Shown: positions 1-10,172, counted from the first letter of the stretch. The stretch: DNA of 64,000 nucleotides from Quatrionicoccus australiensis (GCF_020510525.1 NZ_CP075188.1:2046001-2110000); one strand, 5' to 3'. The notes: generated from the letters alone by a model not told the origin. Program-made: numbers and translations.

Positions 1-95
1 TGGTAGGATGTTTCGGGTATCGGTTCCTTGGGCGGATGGGAATCGGCCCAGGCGGGTGTCGCGGCGAGCGCGACCGTTAACGCCATGATTTTCAT
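1..95 (-). CDS. Periplasmic protein, N-terminal fragment (runs off the window)
   Basis: The first 31 codons are visible on the minus strand from ATG at 95. They begin MKIMALTVALAATPAWADS, a compact Sec signal peptide with a likely cleavage after AWA, followed by a proline-rich start of the mature protein. A strong ribosome site (GGAGG) lies just upstream of the ATG. The gene is divergent from the heavy-metal-type two-component system, and the palindrome at 181-198 lies between them, so it may be a target of that system. Function cannot be told from 31 residues. Confidence 0.6.
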   Translation of the reverse strand, partial: MKIMALTVALAATPAWADSHPPKEPIPETSY

Positions 96-180
96 GATGC
101 CTCCATTGGGAATATGCGGAGTCTTTTGCCCCGATGATCGACATCATGCTTTCGCCAAACCAACATCTTGCTGACTTGCG

Positions 181-198
181 GATTACATTTTCGTAATC
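181..198. promoter_or_regulatory. Putative operator of the heavy-metal-type response regulator
   Basis: GATTAC-N6-GTAATC is a perfect inverted repeat in the divergent intergenic region. The core TTAC-N6-GTAA resembles the boxes bound by CopR/CusR/CzcR-type regulators (family knowledge). It sits 67 bp before the regulator ATG and 86 bp before the divergent ATG, so it could control both. Confidence 0.6.
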
Positions 199-265
199 TA
201 GGCAATTGGCCTTTAAAAGCGACGGAAAATGCGCCATCAATAGCCAATGGTTGGCGGAGAGAGCG

Positions 266-943
266 ATGAAAATTCTTGTAGTGGAAGACGAAACCAAAAC
301 CGGCACCTACCTCAAGCAGGGCTTGGTCGAGGCAGGCTTCGTCGTGGATTTGGCCGTCAACGGCCTCGACGGACTGCATCTGGCGCTGACCGATGCCTAT
401 GATCTGGCGATCCTCGACGTCATGCTCCCGGGTATCGACGGCTGGCAGGTGCTGCAAGGCATTCGCCGGGCCGGCAAGGAAATGCCCGTGCTGTTTCTGA
501 CAGCACGCGACCAGGTCGAGGATCGGGTCAAGGGACTGGAGTTGGGCGCCGACGACTACCTGGTGAAGCCCTTTGCCTTCTCCGAACTGTTGGCTCGTGT
601 CAGAACCCTGTTGCGGCGGGGCGGAAAAGCCAAGGAATCCGAGTTTCTGCGCGCCGCAGACCTCGAACTCGACCTGCTACGGCGCCGGGTCAATCGCGCC
701 GGCAAACGCATCGATCTGACTGCCAAGGAGTTCGCGCTGCTTGAACTGCTGTTACGCCGCCAGGGCGAAGTGCTGCCTCGGTCGCTGATTGCCTCCCAGG
801 TTTGGGACATGAATTTCGACAGCGACACGAACGTCATCGAGGTCGCCATCAAACGCCTTCGGGTCAAGATTGATGAGGGGTACGAACCCAAATTGATTCG
901 TACCGTGCGCGGCATGGGCTATGTTTTGGAGATTACCGATTGA
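266..943 (+). CDS. Heavy-metal-type OmpR/PhoB response regulator (CusR/CopR-like)
   Basis: A 225-aa two-domain response regulator. The receiver domain starts MKILVVEDE; the phosphoacceptor is D51 in [10 protein letters not shown] and the conserved Lys is in YLVKPF. A winged-helix effector domain fills the C-terminal half and ends [10 protein letters not shown], typical of OmpR/PhoB regulators. Sequence style matches the CusR/CopR/SilR group that responds to copper or silver through a partner kinase. An in-frame start at 206 exists, but ATG 266 has GGCGGAGAG just upstream and gives the standard family N-terminus. The stop overlaps the TTG start of the kinase gene. The metal specificity is inferred, not seen. 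Confidence 0.9.
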   Translation: MKILVVEDETKTGTYLKQGLVEAGFVVDLAVNGLDGLHLALTDAYDLAILDVMLPGIDGWQVLQGIRRAGKEMPVLFLTARDQVEDRVKGLELGADDYLVKPFAFSELLARVRTLLRRGGKAKESEFLRAADLELDLLRRRVNRAGKRIDLTAKEFALLELLLRRQGEVLPRSLIASQVWDMNFDSDTNVIEVAIKRLRVKIDEGYEPKLIRTVRGMGYVLEITD

Positions 944-2340
944 CCCCGATCCGCGGCCCATCACTGACACTCCGGCTGACCCTGCTGTTCGCGTTGGCCT
1001 CGGCCTTTGTGCTGTTCCTGCTCGGCCTGCTTATCGGCAATGCGGTTGAGCGCCACTTTGAAGAGCAGGATTTGGATGTGCTGACCGGCAAAATGCAGTT
1101 GGCAAGGCATATCCTGGAACGAAAACCAGATAGTCAGCCGAAAGAGACACTGACCCAGCAACTGGACGATGCGCTGACGGGGCATCACGGGCTGATCGTT
1201 GCCGTCTATGACCAGAATGGCGAAACGCTGTATGCCAACGAAGCGATGGTGTTTCCGCAGGATCTACTAAGCATTGGCGCGACACCAAGGCGCGAGCAAC
1301 CCGTCAAATGGAACAGTAACGACGGCCAGCCATGGCGGGGAATTTCCTCGATGATCAAAGGCACCGATGGTGGCGGTAGTTACACCGTGGCAATTGCTAC
1401 CGAAATCACCCATCACGAGCACTTCATGACTTCCTTCCGGCAGACCTTGTGGGGGTTCATGAGCTTGGCAACCCTGGCGATGGGATTGCTCGGCTGGTTT
1501 GTCGTCCGGCGCGGCCTGTTGCCTTTACTGGCCATTAAGCGGCAGGCGGCTGAGATCACCGCCAATCGCCTGCATACCCGCTTGCCGGTCGAAGCCATCC
1601 CCCGCGAATTGGCGGATCTGGCTGACACACTGAATGGCATGCTTTCGCGCTTGGAAGAATCCTTTCAGCGCCTGTCGGATTTTTCATCGGACTTGGCCCA
1701 TGAGTTGCGAACGCCGGTCAGCAATCTGTTGACCCAGACCCAGGTCACGCTCTCGAAAGCACGCTCTGCAGAGGACTACCGGGACATCCTGGCATCGAAC
1801 GCGGAAGAATTCGAACGCTTATCGCGAACCATTTCCGACATGCTTTTCCTGGCCAAGGCCGACAACAACCAGATCATCCCCAATCGAGAGGCGATAGACC
1901 TTGCCGAGGAAATTGGCGATTTGCTCGAGTATTACGATGTGCTTGCCGAAGAGAAATCGATTGACTTGTCATTCTCTGGCGCCGGCCAAATCCTCGGAGA
2001 CCGATTGATGTTGCGCCGAGCGATAAGCAATCTGCTGTCCAATGCGTTGAGGCACACGCCAAACGATGGAGTGGTTACAGTGCAAATCGAGGAGCGTGAT
2101 GACGGATTGACACATATTGCCGTCGAAAACACAGGGAACGAGATTCCTGCGGAGCATTTGCCCCGCCTGTTCGATCGTTTTTATCGGGTTGACAGTTCCC
2201 GACTGCGGACAACCGAAAATTCGGGACTTGGGTTAGCTATCACCCAATCAATTGTGATTGCACATGGCGGGAAAGTACGTGTCCAATCGACCGCTGAAAA
2301 AACGCGCTTTACGCTATCCCTGCCCAGTTCTCACCGGTAA
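940..2340 (+). CDS. Heavy-metal-type sensor histidine kinase (CusS-like)
   Basis: A 466-aa membrane sensor kinase. One hydrophobic segment lies near residues 10-31, a periplasmic sensor loop of about 130 residues follows, and a second segment lies near 169-187, then HAMP. The HisKA box is [14 protein letters not shown] with the phosphorylated His at 254, and the HATPase domain carries the N box ([11 protein letters not shown]) and G box (NSGLGLAI). The start is TTG at 940, overlapping the regulator stop, with GGAG upstream, so the two are translationally coupled. The layout fits the heavy-metal sensor kinase family. It would autophosphorylate and pass phosphate to D51 of the neighbouring regulator. 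Confidence 0.9.
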   Translation: MTPIRGPSLTLRLTLLFALASAFVLFLLGLLIGNAVERHFEEQDLDVLTGKMQLARHILERKPDSQPKETLTQQLDDALTGHHGLIVAVYDQNGETLYANEAMVFPQDLLSIGATPRREQPVKWNSNDGQPWRGISSMIKGTDGGGSYTVAIATEITHHEHFMTSFRQTLWGFMSLATLAMGLLGWFVVRRGLLPLLAIKRQAAEITANRLHTRLPVEAIPRELADLADTLNGMLSRLEESFQRLSDFSSDLAHELRTPVSNLLTQTQVTLSKARSAEDYRDILASNAEEFERLSRTISDMLFLAKADNNQIIPNREAIDLAEEIGDLLEYYDVLAEEKSIDLSFSGAGQILGDRLMLRRAISNLLSNALRHTPNDGVVTVQIEERDDGLTHIAVENTGNEIPAEHLPRLFDRFYRVDSSRLRTTENSGLGLAITQSIVIAHGGKVRVQSTAEKTRFTLSLPSSHR

Positions 2341-2377
2341 TTGTTTCCCATTCAAAAATGCTTGATCTCAGGATGGC

Positions 2378-2410
2378 CTGATCAACATCGGCCTTATTGA
2401 CCAATAATTA
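2378..2410 (+). repeat. Left copy of an imperfect direct repeat bracketing the ietAS-Tn3 module
   Basis: CTGATCAACATCGGCCTTA (2378-2396) followed by TTGACCAATAATTA. It matches the copy at 10602-10637 at 15 of 19 positions in the first block, including an exact CGGCCTTA, and again at CCAAT. It may be a recombinase binding site or a remnant of an element end. The role is inferred. Confidence 0.4.
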
Positions 2411-2463
2411 TATTTCGCCATAAAATTCGCCAAAACAAACTGCACTCTTTAAAAGGCTATTTT

Positions 2464-3636
2464 GTGGAAAAAAAAAGAATTTCAGGCGAGATAGAAAACA
2501 TAGAGGATGATTTCGCCAATTTAGCTCGACTCGCTGCTTCAGAGGCACATGAAGATACACGCCTGCTGCTAGCGCGCCTCGTACGCAAGTATCGTCAGCA
2601 GCGCCCCGAACTGGCAGCACGTCTTGATCAATCTCTGAAAGCATCCCAGACCCGATCAGCAGGTAATTCAATCCTGCGTCGAGGCACACCAGTGGTTGAA
2701 GCTGGCGAAGTGGCATTACCAGTTGATGGCGACTCCCGCCTAGCACTGATTCGCGTCTTCGATGATCGAGTCGGGTTGGCTCCGCCGATTCTTCCCGGCG
2801 GCGTTCATGACGCCATCGGCGCCATCATTCGCGAACGCCAGGAACGCGAACGGCTGGCTGCTCGCGGTATCAGCCCGACCCGTTCAGCCATTTTGGTTGG
2901 GCCACCCGGGGTCGGCAAAACACTCTCGGCCCGCTGGATCGCCAGCGCCTTGGGCAAGCCCCTATGGGTGCTTGACCTGACGGCGGTCATGAGCAGCCTG
3001 CTTGGCAAGACTGGCAACAATCTGCGTGCCGCCCTGGACCATGCCAAGAAGCACGCCGCCGTCCTGCTGCTTGATGAGATCGACGCCATTGCCAAACGGC
3101 GAAGCGATGAATCCGATATCGGCGAACTGAAGCGCCTGGTCACCGTCATGCTGCAGGAAGTCGACCAGTGGCCGGACAGCGGATTACTGCTGGCTGCCAC
3201 CAATCATCCGGAACTGGTCGATCCTGCGCTGTGGCGACGTTTTGATATGGTTCTCAAGTTCGACGCACCGGATGCCTCGGCGATTGCGGTTGCCATCCAG
3301 CGATTCCTTGGCGACGACCTGAAACTGTTTGAGTCCTGGATCGATGTGCTAGCCGCCGGCCTACAGGGGCAGTCGCTGTCGGATGTCGAACGCAGCATCA
3401 ACGCCTTGCGTCGTGGCCATGTCTTGCAGACAGCACCGTTAGAACAACTAATCGGCTCGGCACTGGGCCAGCGTCAGGAAGCCTTGAGCAAGGCAGAACG
3501 CCTCAATCTCGCAATCGAACTGGCCAAGGCGGGCCAGCATACGCACATGCAGATCAGTCAAATGACGGGGGTCGCTCGCGACACCATTCGCAAACACGCG
3601 GGACCATCACCCCGCAAAGGTAGGGGGCTCAAATAA
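2464..3636 (+). CDS. ietA: IetA-like AAA+ ATPase of an IetAS dyad
   Basis: A 390-aa single-domain AAA ATPase. An acidic helical N-terminal region (about 1-100) precedes the Walker A GPPGVGKT (146-153), the Walker B LLLDEID (201-207), sensor 1 in AATNH (about 244-248) and Arg residues in WRRF (about 257-260). The C-terminal stretch (TGVARDTIRKH) looks like a small HTH. The gene directly precedes a subtilisin-like protease. This ATPase/protease pair is the IetAS arrangement described as a plasmid addiction module on a Ti plasmid and later listed among defence systems. By that precedent IetA would act as antitoxin or regulator. The start is GTG at 2464 after an AT-rich leader. Confidence 0.85.
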   Translation: MEKKRISGEIENIEDDFANLARLAASEAHEDTRLLLARLVRKYRQQRPELAARLDQSLKASQTRSAGNSILRRGTPVVEAGEVALPVDGDSRLALIRVFDDRVGLAPPILPGGVHDAIGAIIRERQERERLAARGISPTRSAILVGPPGVGKTLSARWIASALGKPLWVLDLTAVMSSLLGKTGNNLRAALDHAKKHAAVLLLDEIDAIAKRRSDESDIGELKRLVTVMLQEVDQWPDSGLLLAATNHPELVDPALWRRFDMVLKFDAPDASAIAVAIQRFLGDDLKLFESWIDVLAAGLQGQSLSDVERSINALRRGHVLQTAPLEQLIGSALGQRQEALSKAERLNLAIELAKAGQHTHMQISQMTGVARDTIRKHAGPSPRKGRGLK

Positions 3637-5862
3637 GTGACTACGCGATACCTGATCGGCCGTGCCGAATTGCTGACCTATCCCATCGAAGCACCCAAGA
3701 AGAAGGTTGGCGACAAGGCTCACCCCTATACGCTCGGCGAGGCCAAGCGCATCATCGTGCCAGAGATCGAGTTAGCTAATAGCGTTTTCAAAGAATTACC
3801 AGCGAAGGCCTGTGCCGATGATTTAGCGGTGGCCCGTCTGATATTGCACCCGGCCTACCTGGCCAAGTCATTTTTCCCGAAGCTGCTGCTCGATCAGGTC
3901 GGCCTCGCCTCGGTCGGGTCGCGGACCCGCCGTATCCAGCCGCGCCGCCAAACTCAGAAGAAGGCGCCGCCGGAAGCAGAAACCACGGAACTTTTCGTGG
4001 CTGGCACGCGGGCGGCACTGGGAAGCTTCTCAGCTTTCGCCCGAAACCTGAACGAACAGATGCCAGTCGCCGAGCAGTTTGCACGCATAGAGACCTTTGC
4101 CGCCATGACCCCATCTGATCGTCTGCATCTTGAGGGGGCTAATATTGGTCACGTTTTCGAGGTCGGCCTGCATTTCCCCCCCGAGGGCGACGCCTCGGAT
4201 GTTCGCGCCATGTTCGCTGACTACGCTAAGGATTGCGGCTTCAGGGTCAATGGCGAATTCGAATTTGAAGCGGGCCGCCTGCTCTTCGTTGCGGTCGAGG
4301 GGGATGCCGCCGGCCTGGAAAAACTGGCCCAGTTCACCCTGACCCGTGTCGTCCGGCCGATGCCGCACTTGCGGGCGGCACGTCCGGTCACCCGCAGCAT
4401 GCCGCTGGCGGTGTCATTCTCGTTGCCAAGCGGCGAGCCACTTTCTCGCGAACCCAAGGTCGCTGTCTTGGATGGCGGCCTACCGGCGGAGCACATCCTC
4501 GATGGCTATGTCCGCCGCTATTTCCTGGCCGACGAGGAGGCAAGCGACGTACCCGACTTCACCGAGCATGGACTCGGCGTTACCTCGGCTTTGCTGTTTG
4601 GGCCAATTGAGCCGGAAGCAGCGGCAGAACGCCCCTACGCGCCGGTTGACCATCATCGCGTGCTGGATGCCAAGATCGATGGGGAAGATCCCTACGAGTT
4701 GTATCGCACGCTCGGCCACGTCGAAACCGTACTGCTCTCCCGTCAATACCAGTTCATCAACCTCAGCCTGGGTCCGGACCTGCCGGTCGAGGACCAGGAT
4801 GTTCACGCCTGGACGGCGGTGATCGACAGCATTTTGAGCGATGGTGAAACCCTGATGACCGTCGCAGTCGGTAACAACGGTGAGCGCGATGCAGCACTTG
4901 GCCTTAATCGTATCCAGGTGCCTTCTGATAGCGTGAATGCTTTGTCCGTGGGCGCTGCCGACCGAAGCGGCGCGGATTGGAAACGCGCCGCTTACAGCGC
5001 GACCGGTCCCGGTCGTAGCCCGGGAAGACGGAAACCCGATGTGGTGGCGTTTGGCGGAGCGCCCAAGGAGTATTTTCACGTAGCAGCCTCTGGCAGCCGA
5101 CCGAACCTGGCCGCCACGCTGGGAACCAGCTTCGCGGCACCGCTCGCGCTGCGCTCGGCAGTTGGTATCCGGGCCATTCTGGGCGATCCTGTACATCCGT
5201 TGACCATCAAGACGCTGTTGGTCCATGGCTGCGAAAGCAATGAAGAGCACGATGTTCATCATGTCGGCTGGGGACGTGTCCCATCGGATATCAACCGCCT
5301 GATCACCTGCGGCGACGGAGAGGCTCGAATCATCTATCAGGGTGAGCTACGCCCTGGAAAATTCCTGCGCGCACCGATTCCTTTGCCTGCTTTTCAGCTA
5401 GAGGGGAAGGTGCGTTTACGGGCAACTTTCTGTTATGCCAGCCCGGTCGACCCTCAGGATGCCGGCGCCTACACGAAAGCCGGCCTCGGCATTACCTTCC
5501 GACCCAACAGCAGCAAGCGCAAGGCTGGCGCCACCAATGCGTCGTCGGTCAGTTTTTTCCCATCGGCCGACTTTCGGACCGAGGCCGAACTGCGGGCCGA
5601 TCTGGGCAAGTGGGAAACGGTGCTGCACGCTGAGCACAGTTACTACGGTAGCAGCCTGCTTGAACCCGTGTTCGACGTGCATTACAACGCTCGCGAGGCT
5701 GGGGGCCAAGCTTCGTCAGGGGCACCTGCCATCCGCTACGCCTTGGTGGTTACCGTACACGCCCCGAAGCATGCGCAGTTACATCAGGACATACTCAAGG
5801 CCCACGCCGTGCTCCAAGCGCTGGAACCGCAAGTCTCGCTGCCGCTGCGCACACGAACCTGA
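3637..5862 (+). CDS. ietS: IetS-like subtilisin (S8) family serine protease
   Basis: A 741-aa cytosolic-looking S8 protease with no signal peptide. The catalytic triad is visible: D279 in VAVLDGG, H311 in FTEHGLGV and S498 in LGTSFAAP, with the oxyanion Asn in VGNNG (about 413). Residues 1-250 are a family-specific N-terminal extension and about 520-741 a C-terminal beta-rich region. The GTG start follows the ietA stop with no gap and has AGGGGG upstream, so the pair is coupled. In IetAS the protease is the toxic or effector half. It is followed after 17 bp by the recombinase gene, which places the dyad in the transposition transcript. Confidence 0.87.
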   Translation: MTTRYLIGRAELLTYPIEAPKKKVGDKAHPYTLGEAKRIIVPEIELANSVFKELPAKACADDLAVARLILHPAYLAKSFFPKLLLDQVGLASVGSRTRRIQPRRQTQKKAPPEAETTELFVAGTRAALGSFSAFARNLNEQMPVAEQFARIETFAAMTPSDRLHLEGANIGHVFEVGLHFPPEGDASDVRAMFADYAKDCGFRVNGEFEFEAGRLLFVAVEGDAAGLEKLAQFTLTRVVRPMPHLRAARPVTRSMPLAVSFSLPSGEPLSREPKVAVLDGGLPAEHILDGYVRRYFLADEEASDVPDFTEHGLGVTSALLFGPIEPEAAAERPYAPVDHHRVLDAKIDGEDPYELYRTLGHVETVLLSRQYQFINLSLGPDLPVEDQDVHAWTAVIDSILSDGETLMTVAVGNNGERDAALGLNRIQVPSDSVNALSVGAADRSGADWKRAAYSATGPGRSPGRRKPDVVAFGGAPKEYFHVAASGSRPNLAATLGTSFAAPLALRSAVGIRAILGDPVHPLTIKTLLVHGCESNEEHDVHHVGWGRVPSDINRLITCGDGEARIIYQGELRPGKFLRAPIPLPAFQLEGKVRLRATFCYASPVDPQDAGAYTKAGLGITFRPNSSKRKAGATNASSVSFFPSADFRTEAELRADLGKWETVLHAEHSYYGSSLLEPVFDVHYNAREAGGQASSGAPAIRYALVVTVHAPKHAQLHQDILKAHAVLQALEPQVSLPLRTRT

Positions 5863-5879
5863 ATCCAGCTAGAAATGCG

Positions 5880-7163
5880 ATGAGCCAGGTCGATCTCTAT
5901 CTTGATGCCGCTGAACGGGCCAACACCCGACGCAGCTATGCGTCAGCCATCCAGCACTTCGAGATCGAGTGGGGAGGCTTGTTGCCGGCAACCATCGATT
6001 CGATTTCCCGCTACCTGGCTGCGTACGCCGAATCCTTGTCGCTGAACACCCTCAAGCACCGCCTCGCCGCGCTGTCGCGCTGGCACCAGGATCATGGTTT
6101 TCCGGACCCCACGAAAGCCCCGAAGATACGGCAATTGTTGAAAGGTATCCGGACCCTACATCCGGCCCAGGAAAAGCGGGCCAAGCCGCTGGAGTTGGAA
6201 ATCCTGTGCGGTGTTGCCGACTGGCTGACATCGGCCACGGCCGCAGCGGTTAGCCGGGGGGATTCGGCCAGCGCCCTGCGACATACCCGTGATCGAGCCC
6301 TGGTTCTCCTCGGTTTCTGGCGCGGGTTCCGTTCCGACGAACTGGCTAACCTACGCATCGAATTCATCGAGATCAAGCCCGGCGAGGGGCTGACCTGTTT
6401 CTTGCCCCGCAGCAAGGGGGATCGCAACCTGGAAGGCCGAAGCTACGCCTGCCCGGCGCTGTCCCGGCTGTGCCCGGTCGAGGCAGTCGAAGACTGGTTG
6501 ACCTTGTCCAAACTGAAGGCGGGACCGCTATTCCGCAAGATTGACCGTTGGGGGCATCTGTCCGAGGCCGAACTGACCCCGAGCAGCATCATTCCCATGC
6601 TACGAAAGTTGCTGAGCCAGGCCGGCGTAGCTGATGCAGAAGCCTTCAGCAGTCACTCACTGCGCCGTGGGTTCGCCCAGTGGGCGGGCATGAGCGGCTG
6701 GGATCTCCGGGAGTTGATGAATTACGTGGGCTGGCGTGACGTGAAGACTGCTATGCGCTATCTGGATGGGGTCAGCATCGATCAGAAGGCGCGTTTCGAG
6801 CAGGGCCTGAATCGGATGTTGCCGGAAACGGCACTAGCCTCGACACCGCAACTACCCAGCCTGCCTGAGGTCGCCCATACAACGATCGAGGTTTCCATCG
6901 ACCTATCTGCCTTCAACGGTGGTCGGCGCGGTGTCGCCAACGCCTTGCGGGATATGGCAAGTACCTGCCTTGCCCGATTTCAGGCCCAACCGCTGGATGA
7001 GGATGGCCGTCGATACCGGATTTCCGTTCCAACACCTTCAAGCAATATCCTGGACGACCATCTCTATGCACTGCTCGACGAACTCCATCGTATTGCCGAT
7101 GCCCGTGAGTGCTTCCTGGAGGCGATCTGCCGTGACCCGGCCACCGGTAGGCATTGGGATTGA
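5880..7163 (+). CDS. Tyrosine recombinase of the Tn3-family element (TnpI-like)
   Basis: A 427-aa phage-integrase-family recombinase. An N-terminal SAM-like core-binding domain covers about 1-95. The catalytic residues are an Arg in the FWRGFRSDELANL region, HSLRRG (His and Arg of box II), GWRDVKTAMRY with the Trp in the usual His/Trp position, and the nucleophile Tyr294. It lies 6 bp upstream of a Tn3 transposase, the place of TnpI-type recombinases that resolve cointegrates in some Tn3 elements such as Tn4430 (family knowledge). About 100 residues extend beyond the catalytic Tyr and are of unknown role. Confidence 0.85.
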   Translation: MSQVDLYLDAAERANTRRSYASAIQHFEIEWGGLLPATIDSISRYLAAYAESLSLNTLKHRLAALSRWHQDHGFPDPTKAPKIRQLLKGIRTLHPAQEKRAKPLELEILCGVADWLTSATAAAVSRGDSASALRHTRDRALVLLGFWRGFRSDELANLRIEFIEIKPGEGLTCFLPRSKGDRNLEGRSYACPALSRLCPVEAVEDWLTLSKLKAGPLFRKIDRWGHLSEAELTPSSIIPMLRKLLSQAGVADAEAFSSHSLRRGFAQWAGMSGWDLRELMNYVGWRDVKTAMRYLDGVSIDQKARFEQGLNRMLPETALASTPQLPSLPEVAHTTIEVSIDLSAFNGGRRGVANALRDMASTCLARFQAQPLDEDGRRYRISVPTPSSNILDDHLYALLDELHRIADARECFLEAICRDPATGRHWD

Positions 7164-7169
7164 TCTCGC

Positions 7170-10100
7170 ATGACCCAGCTTCACGAGACCGCGTATCCCC
7201 GCCTGAAAGCGGACCCATCGGCACAGGATCTCGACGAGATTTATACCCTGACGCCCGAGGAAATCGCGTTCATCGACAAGACCGTAAAGCGTCCCATTGC
7301 TCGCTCGGCTGCATTCATCTACCTGAAGCTATTTCAGCGCCTTGGGTACTTCGTCCACATCAGGGATGTCCCGTCGGTGATTCGCCAACACATTGTGGCC
7401 CAAACGGGGTATCGGCCACCGAGGGCCGATGAACTTCGGCAGTTCGACCGAACGACGACGCGCACCACATTGATTGCTGCGTTGCGACGCTACCTAAATG
7501 TTCGGCCGTTGGACAATCAGGGGCGTGCCTGGTTGCGGCATGTTGCAGAAACCGCCGCAGATAGCCGGCATGTGGTGGCCGACATCATCAATGTGATGCT
7601 TGAAGAACTGGTACATCATCGCTATGAGTTGCCCGGTTTCTCCACGCTCGATCGGTTGGGCATCCAGGCCCGGGAAAAGGTCCACGATGTCCATTTTGCG
7701 AGCATCGCCGACCAACTTGATGCCAAGGTGAAAGCCTTGATCGACAACCTGTTCAAGATCAAGTCGGGCGAGACCAGCAGCACTTGGAACCTGCTCAAGC
7801 GCGAACCAAAAAAGCCAACCAACAAGGAAACCCGCTCCTATCTCCAGCATATCCGCAGGCTCCAGTTGCTGGTCGACCAACTACCCATCCCCGACATTCC
7901 CGTTCCGAAACTCAAGCAGTACCGCTATATCGCCCGTTCGTTGGATGCGGCGGAAATGGCGGAACTGAAGCCCCAGAAGCGCTATGCGCTGGCGGTCATT
8001 TACATCCGCTCGCAATTTGCCCAGACGCTCGACGATGCGGCCGATCTGTTTGTCCGCATGCTCCAGAACCTCGACAATCAGGCGCGCAACAAGTTGGGCG
8101 AATACCAACAGGAACACCTGCAACGAACCGATCGTCTGATCAGCCAGTTAAAAGAGATGTTGCTGGCCTATCGAATTGACGGCTCGGATCATCAACGGGT
8201 GGAGGCCATCGGCGGCAGCCTAATTGCTGATGTCGATGACCTTGTGGCCATCTGCGATGAGCACATGGCCTACGCCGGACGTAATCATCTGCCGTTCCTA
8301 ATCCAGCCCTACAAGATGGTTCGAGCTCAGTTGCTGAACTGTATCGAAATCGTCAATCCGCAGAGTACCAGTGAAGACGATACCCTGATCCGGATGATGA
8401 AAGCGTTGCAGGCGCTGCGTGGCACCCGGCATGAGGTCGTGCCGCTGTCATTGGTTGGGTTGAATGCCGAGGAGGATTTTCAGTGGCTCTCCACGGCCTG
8501 GCGAAAACTGGTCATTTCCGAACGCGCCGACGGCCAGGTCGTTGCCATCAACCGCCGTTACTTCGAACTGGCGGTCCTGTATGCGATCCGCGATGAACTG
8601 AAATCGGGAGATCTGTTTATCCAGTACGGAGAACGTTACGACGACTACCGAGAGCAACTGGTTGACGACGACACCCTGAGTCGCGAACTGGCGCAGTATG
8701 GCGAGGTCACCGGTGTCGAAACGGATTCTAGGGCCTTTACCGAGTCCTTGAAGGCCGCATTGCTGGAGACGGCTGAGACGGTCGATGCCGAATTTCCTGA
8801 AAATGCCTATGCCGAAATCGTCGATGACAGGCTGATCCTGAAGAAACCGCCAGCCAGCGAACCGCTGCCCGGCATCAGGGCGATCGACCAGCTGATCACC
8901 GAGCACATGGAGAATATCAGTATCGTCGACGTACTGATCGACACTGAGCGCTGGCTGCAATTGCACAAGTTGTTTAGGCCGTTGATGGGAACCGAAAGCC
9001 GAATCGAGGAATTGCGGCCACGAGTGATCAGCACCTTGTTCTGTTATGGTTGTAACCTCGGGCCGACCCAGACGGCGCGCTCAATTCGGGGCATGAGCCG
9101 CAAGCAAATCGCCTGGCTCAACATCAAGTACGTGACAGAAGAGGTGCTGGAAAAAGCCATCGTCAAGGTCATCAATGCCTACAACAAGTTCGAATTGCCT
9201 GGCTACTGGGGATCGGGCAAGCATGCCTCGGCCGACGGCACAAAATGGAACCTCTACGAGCAGAACCTGATTTCCGAACATCATATCCGCTACGGCGGCT
9301 ATGGCGGTATCGGCTACTACCATGTCTCCGACAAATTCATCGCGCTGTTCAGCCACTTCATTTCCTGCGGCACCTACGAGGGCACCCACATCCTCGACGG
9401 GTTGATGACCAATACATCGGATATCCGGCCGGACACCATCCATGGTGACACCCAAGCTCAGAGCTACACGGTGTTTGCGCTTTCCCACCTCTTGGGCATC
9501 AAACTGATGCCGCGCATCCGTGGCATCAAGGATCTCGTGTTCCATCGGCCCGACAGCAACAAGAAATTTACCCATATTGATCGGCTTTTCAGCGACGACA
9601 TCAACTGGCAGATGATCGAGACTCATTTGCCAGACATGCTGCGCGTGGCGGTATCCATCAAGCTCGGGAAAATTTCTGCCTCGGCCATCCTGCGTCGCTT
9701 GGGGACTTACAGTCGAAAGAACAAGCTGTATTTCGCCTTCAAGGAACTCGGCAAAGTAATCCGAACCATGTTCTTGCTGAAATACGTTGGCGACGTCGAA
9801 CTTCGCCGGCTCATCCACGCGGAAACCAATAAGTCAGAGCAATTCAATGGTTTCGAGAAAAAGCTGTTCTTCGGCGGAGAGGGGGTGATTGCCGAAAACT
9901 TGCGCCATGAACAGCGCAAAATTATCAAATACAACCATCTTGTTGCCAACCTGGTGATCTTGCACAACGTGGTGGGAATGAGCCGGGTGCTGAAGCAACT
10001 CCAGGCCGACGGGGCTGTGATCAACCAGGAAGTCTTGGCTGGACTAGCACCATACCGGCTGGAGCATATCAATCGTTTCGGCGATTACGTGCTGGATTTC

Positions 10101-10172
10101 CGACGCAAGATCGAGACATTGGATGAGGGATTCCGAATTTTGGAGGCCGAATCAACAAGTCAAGATCAATGA
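7170..10172 (+). CDS. tnpA: Tn3-family transposase TnpA
   Basis: A 1000-aa DDE transposase of standard Tn3 length. The catalytic acids are in the expected context: D689 in SADGTKW, D760 in HGDTQAQS and E890 in NKSEQFNGF. The N-terminal part (about 1-600) holds the DNA-binding helical regions, beginning with the segment ending in IGPSAQD-like helices and the DUF4158-type fold. It catalyses replicative transposition by binding terminal inverted repeats. It appears intact. The start ATG at 7170 lies 6 bp after the recombinase stop, so both are probably on one mRNA with ietAS. Confidence 0.93.
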   Translation: MTQLHETAYPRLKADPSAQDLDEIYTLTPEEIAFIDKTVKRPIARSAAFIYLKLFQRLGYFVHIRDVPSVIRQHIVAQTGYRPPRADELRQFDRTTTRTTLIAALRRYLNVRPLDNQGRAWLRHVAETAADSRHVVADIINVMLEELVHHRYELPGFSTLDRLGIQAREKVHDVHFASIADQLDAKVKALIDNLFKIKSGETSSTWNLLKREPKKPTNKETRSYLQHIRRLQLLVDQLPIPDIPVPKLKQYRYIARSLDAAEMAELKPQKRYALAVIYIRSQFAQTLDDAADLFVRMLQNLDNQARNKLGEYQQEHLQRTDRLISQLKEMLLAYRIDGSDHQRVEAIGGSLIADVDDLVAICDEHMAYAGRNHLPFLIQPYKMVRAQLLNCIEIVNPQSTSEDDTLIRMMKALQALRGTRHEVVPLSLVGLNAEEDFQWLSTAWRKLVISERADGQVVAINRRYFELAVLYAIRDELKSGDLFIQYGERYDDYREQLVDDDTLSRELAQYGEVTGVETDSRAFTESLKAALLETAETVDAEFPENAYAEIVDDRLILKKPPASEPLPGIRAIDQLITEHMENISIVDVLIDTERWLQLHKLFRPLMGTESRIEELRPRVISTLFCYGCNLGPTQTARSIRGMSRKQIAWLNIKYVTEEVLEKAIVKVINAYNKFELPGYWGSGKHASADGTKWNLYEQNLISEHHIRYGGYGGIGYYHVSDKFIALFSHFISCGTYEGTHILDGLMTNTSDIRPDTIHGDTQAQSYTVFALSHLLGIKLMPRIRGIKDLVFHRPDSNKKFTHIDRLFSDDINWQMIETHLPDMLRVAVSIKLGKISASAILRRLGTYSRKNKLYFAFKELGKVIRTMFLLKYVGDVELRRLIHAETNKSEQFNGFEKKLFFGGEGVIAENLRHEQRKIIKYNHLVANLVILHNVVGMSRVLKQLQADGAVINQEVLAGLAPYRLEHINRFGDYVLDFRRKIETLDEGFRILEAESTSQDQ

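Noticed and set aside
206..265. Longer N-terminus for the response regulator
   Set aside because: The 20 extra residues ([20 protein letters not shown]) match nothing in the family, and ATG 266 has a good ribosome site.
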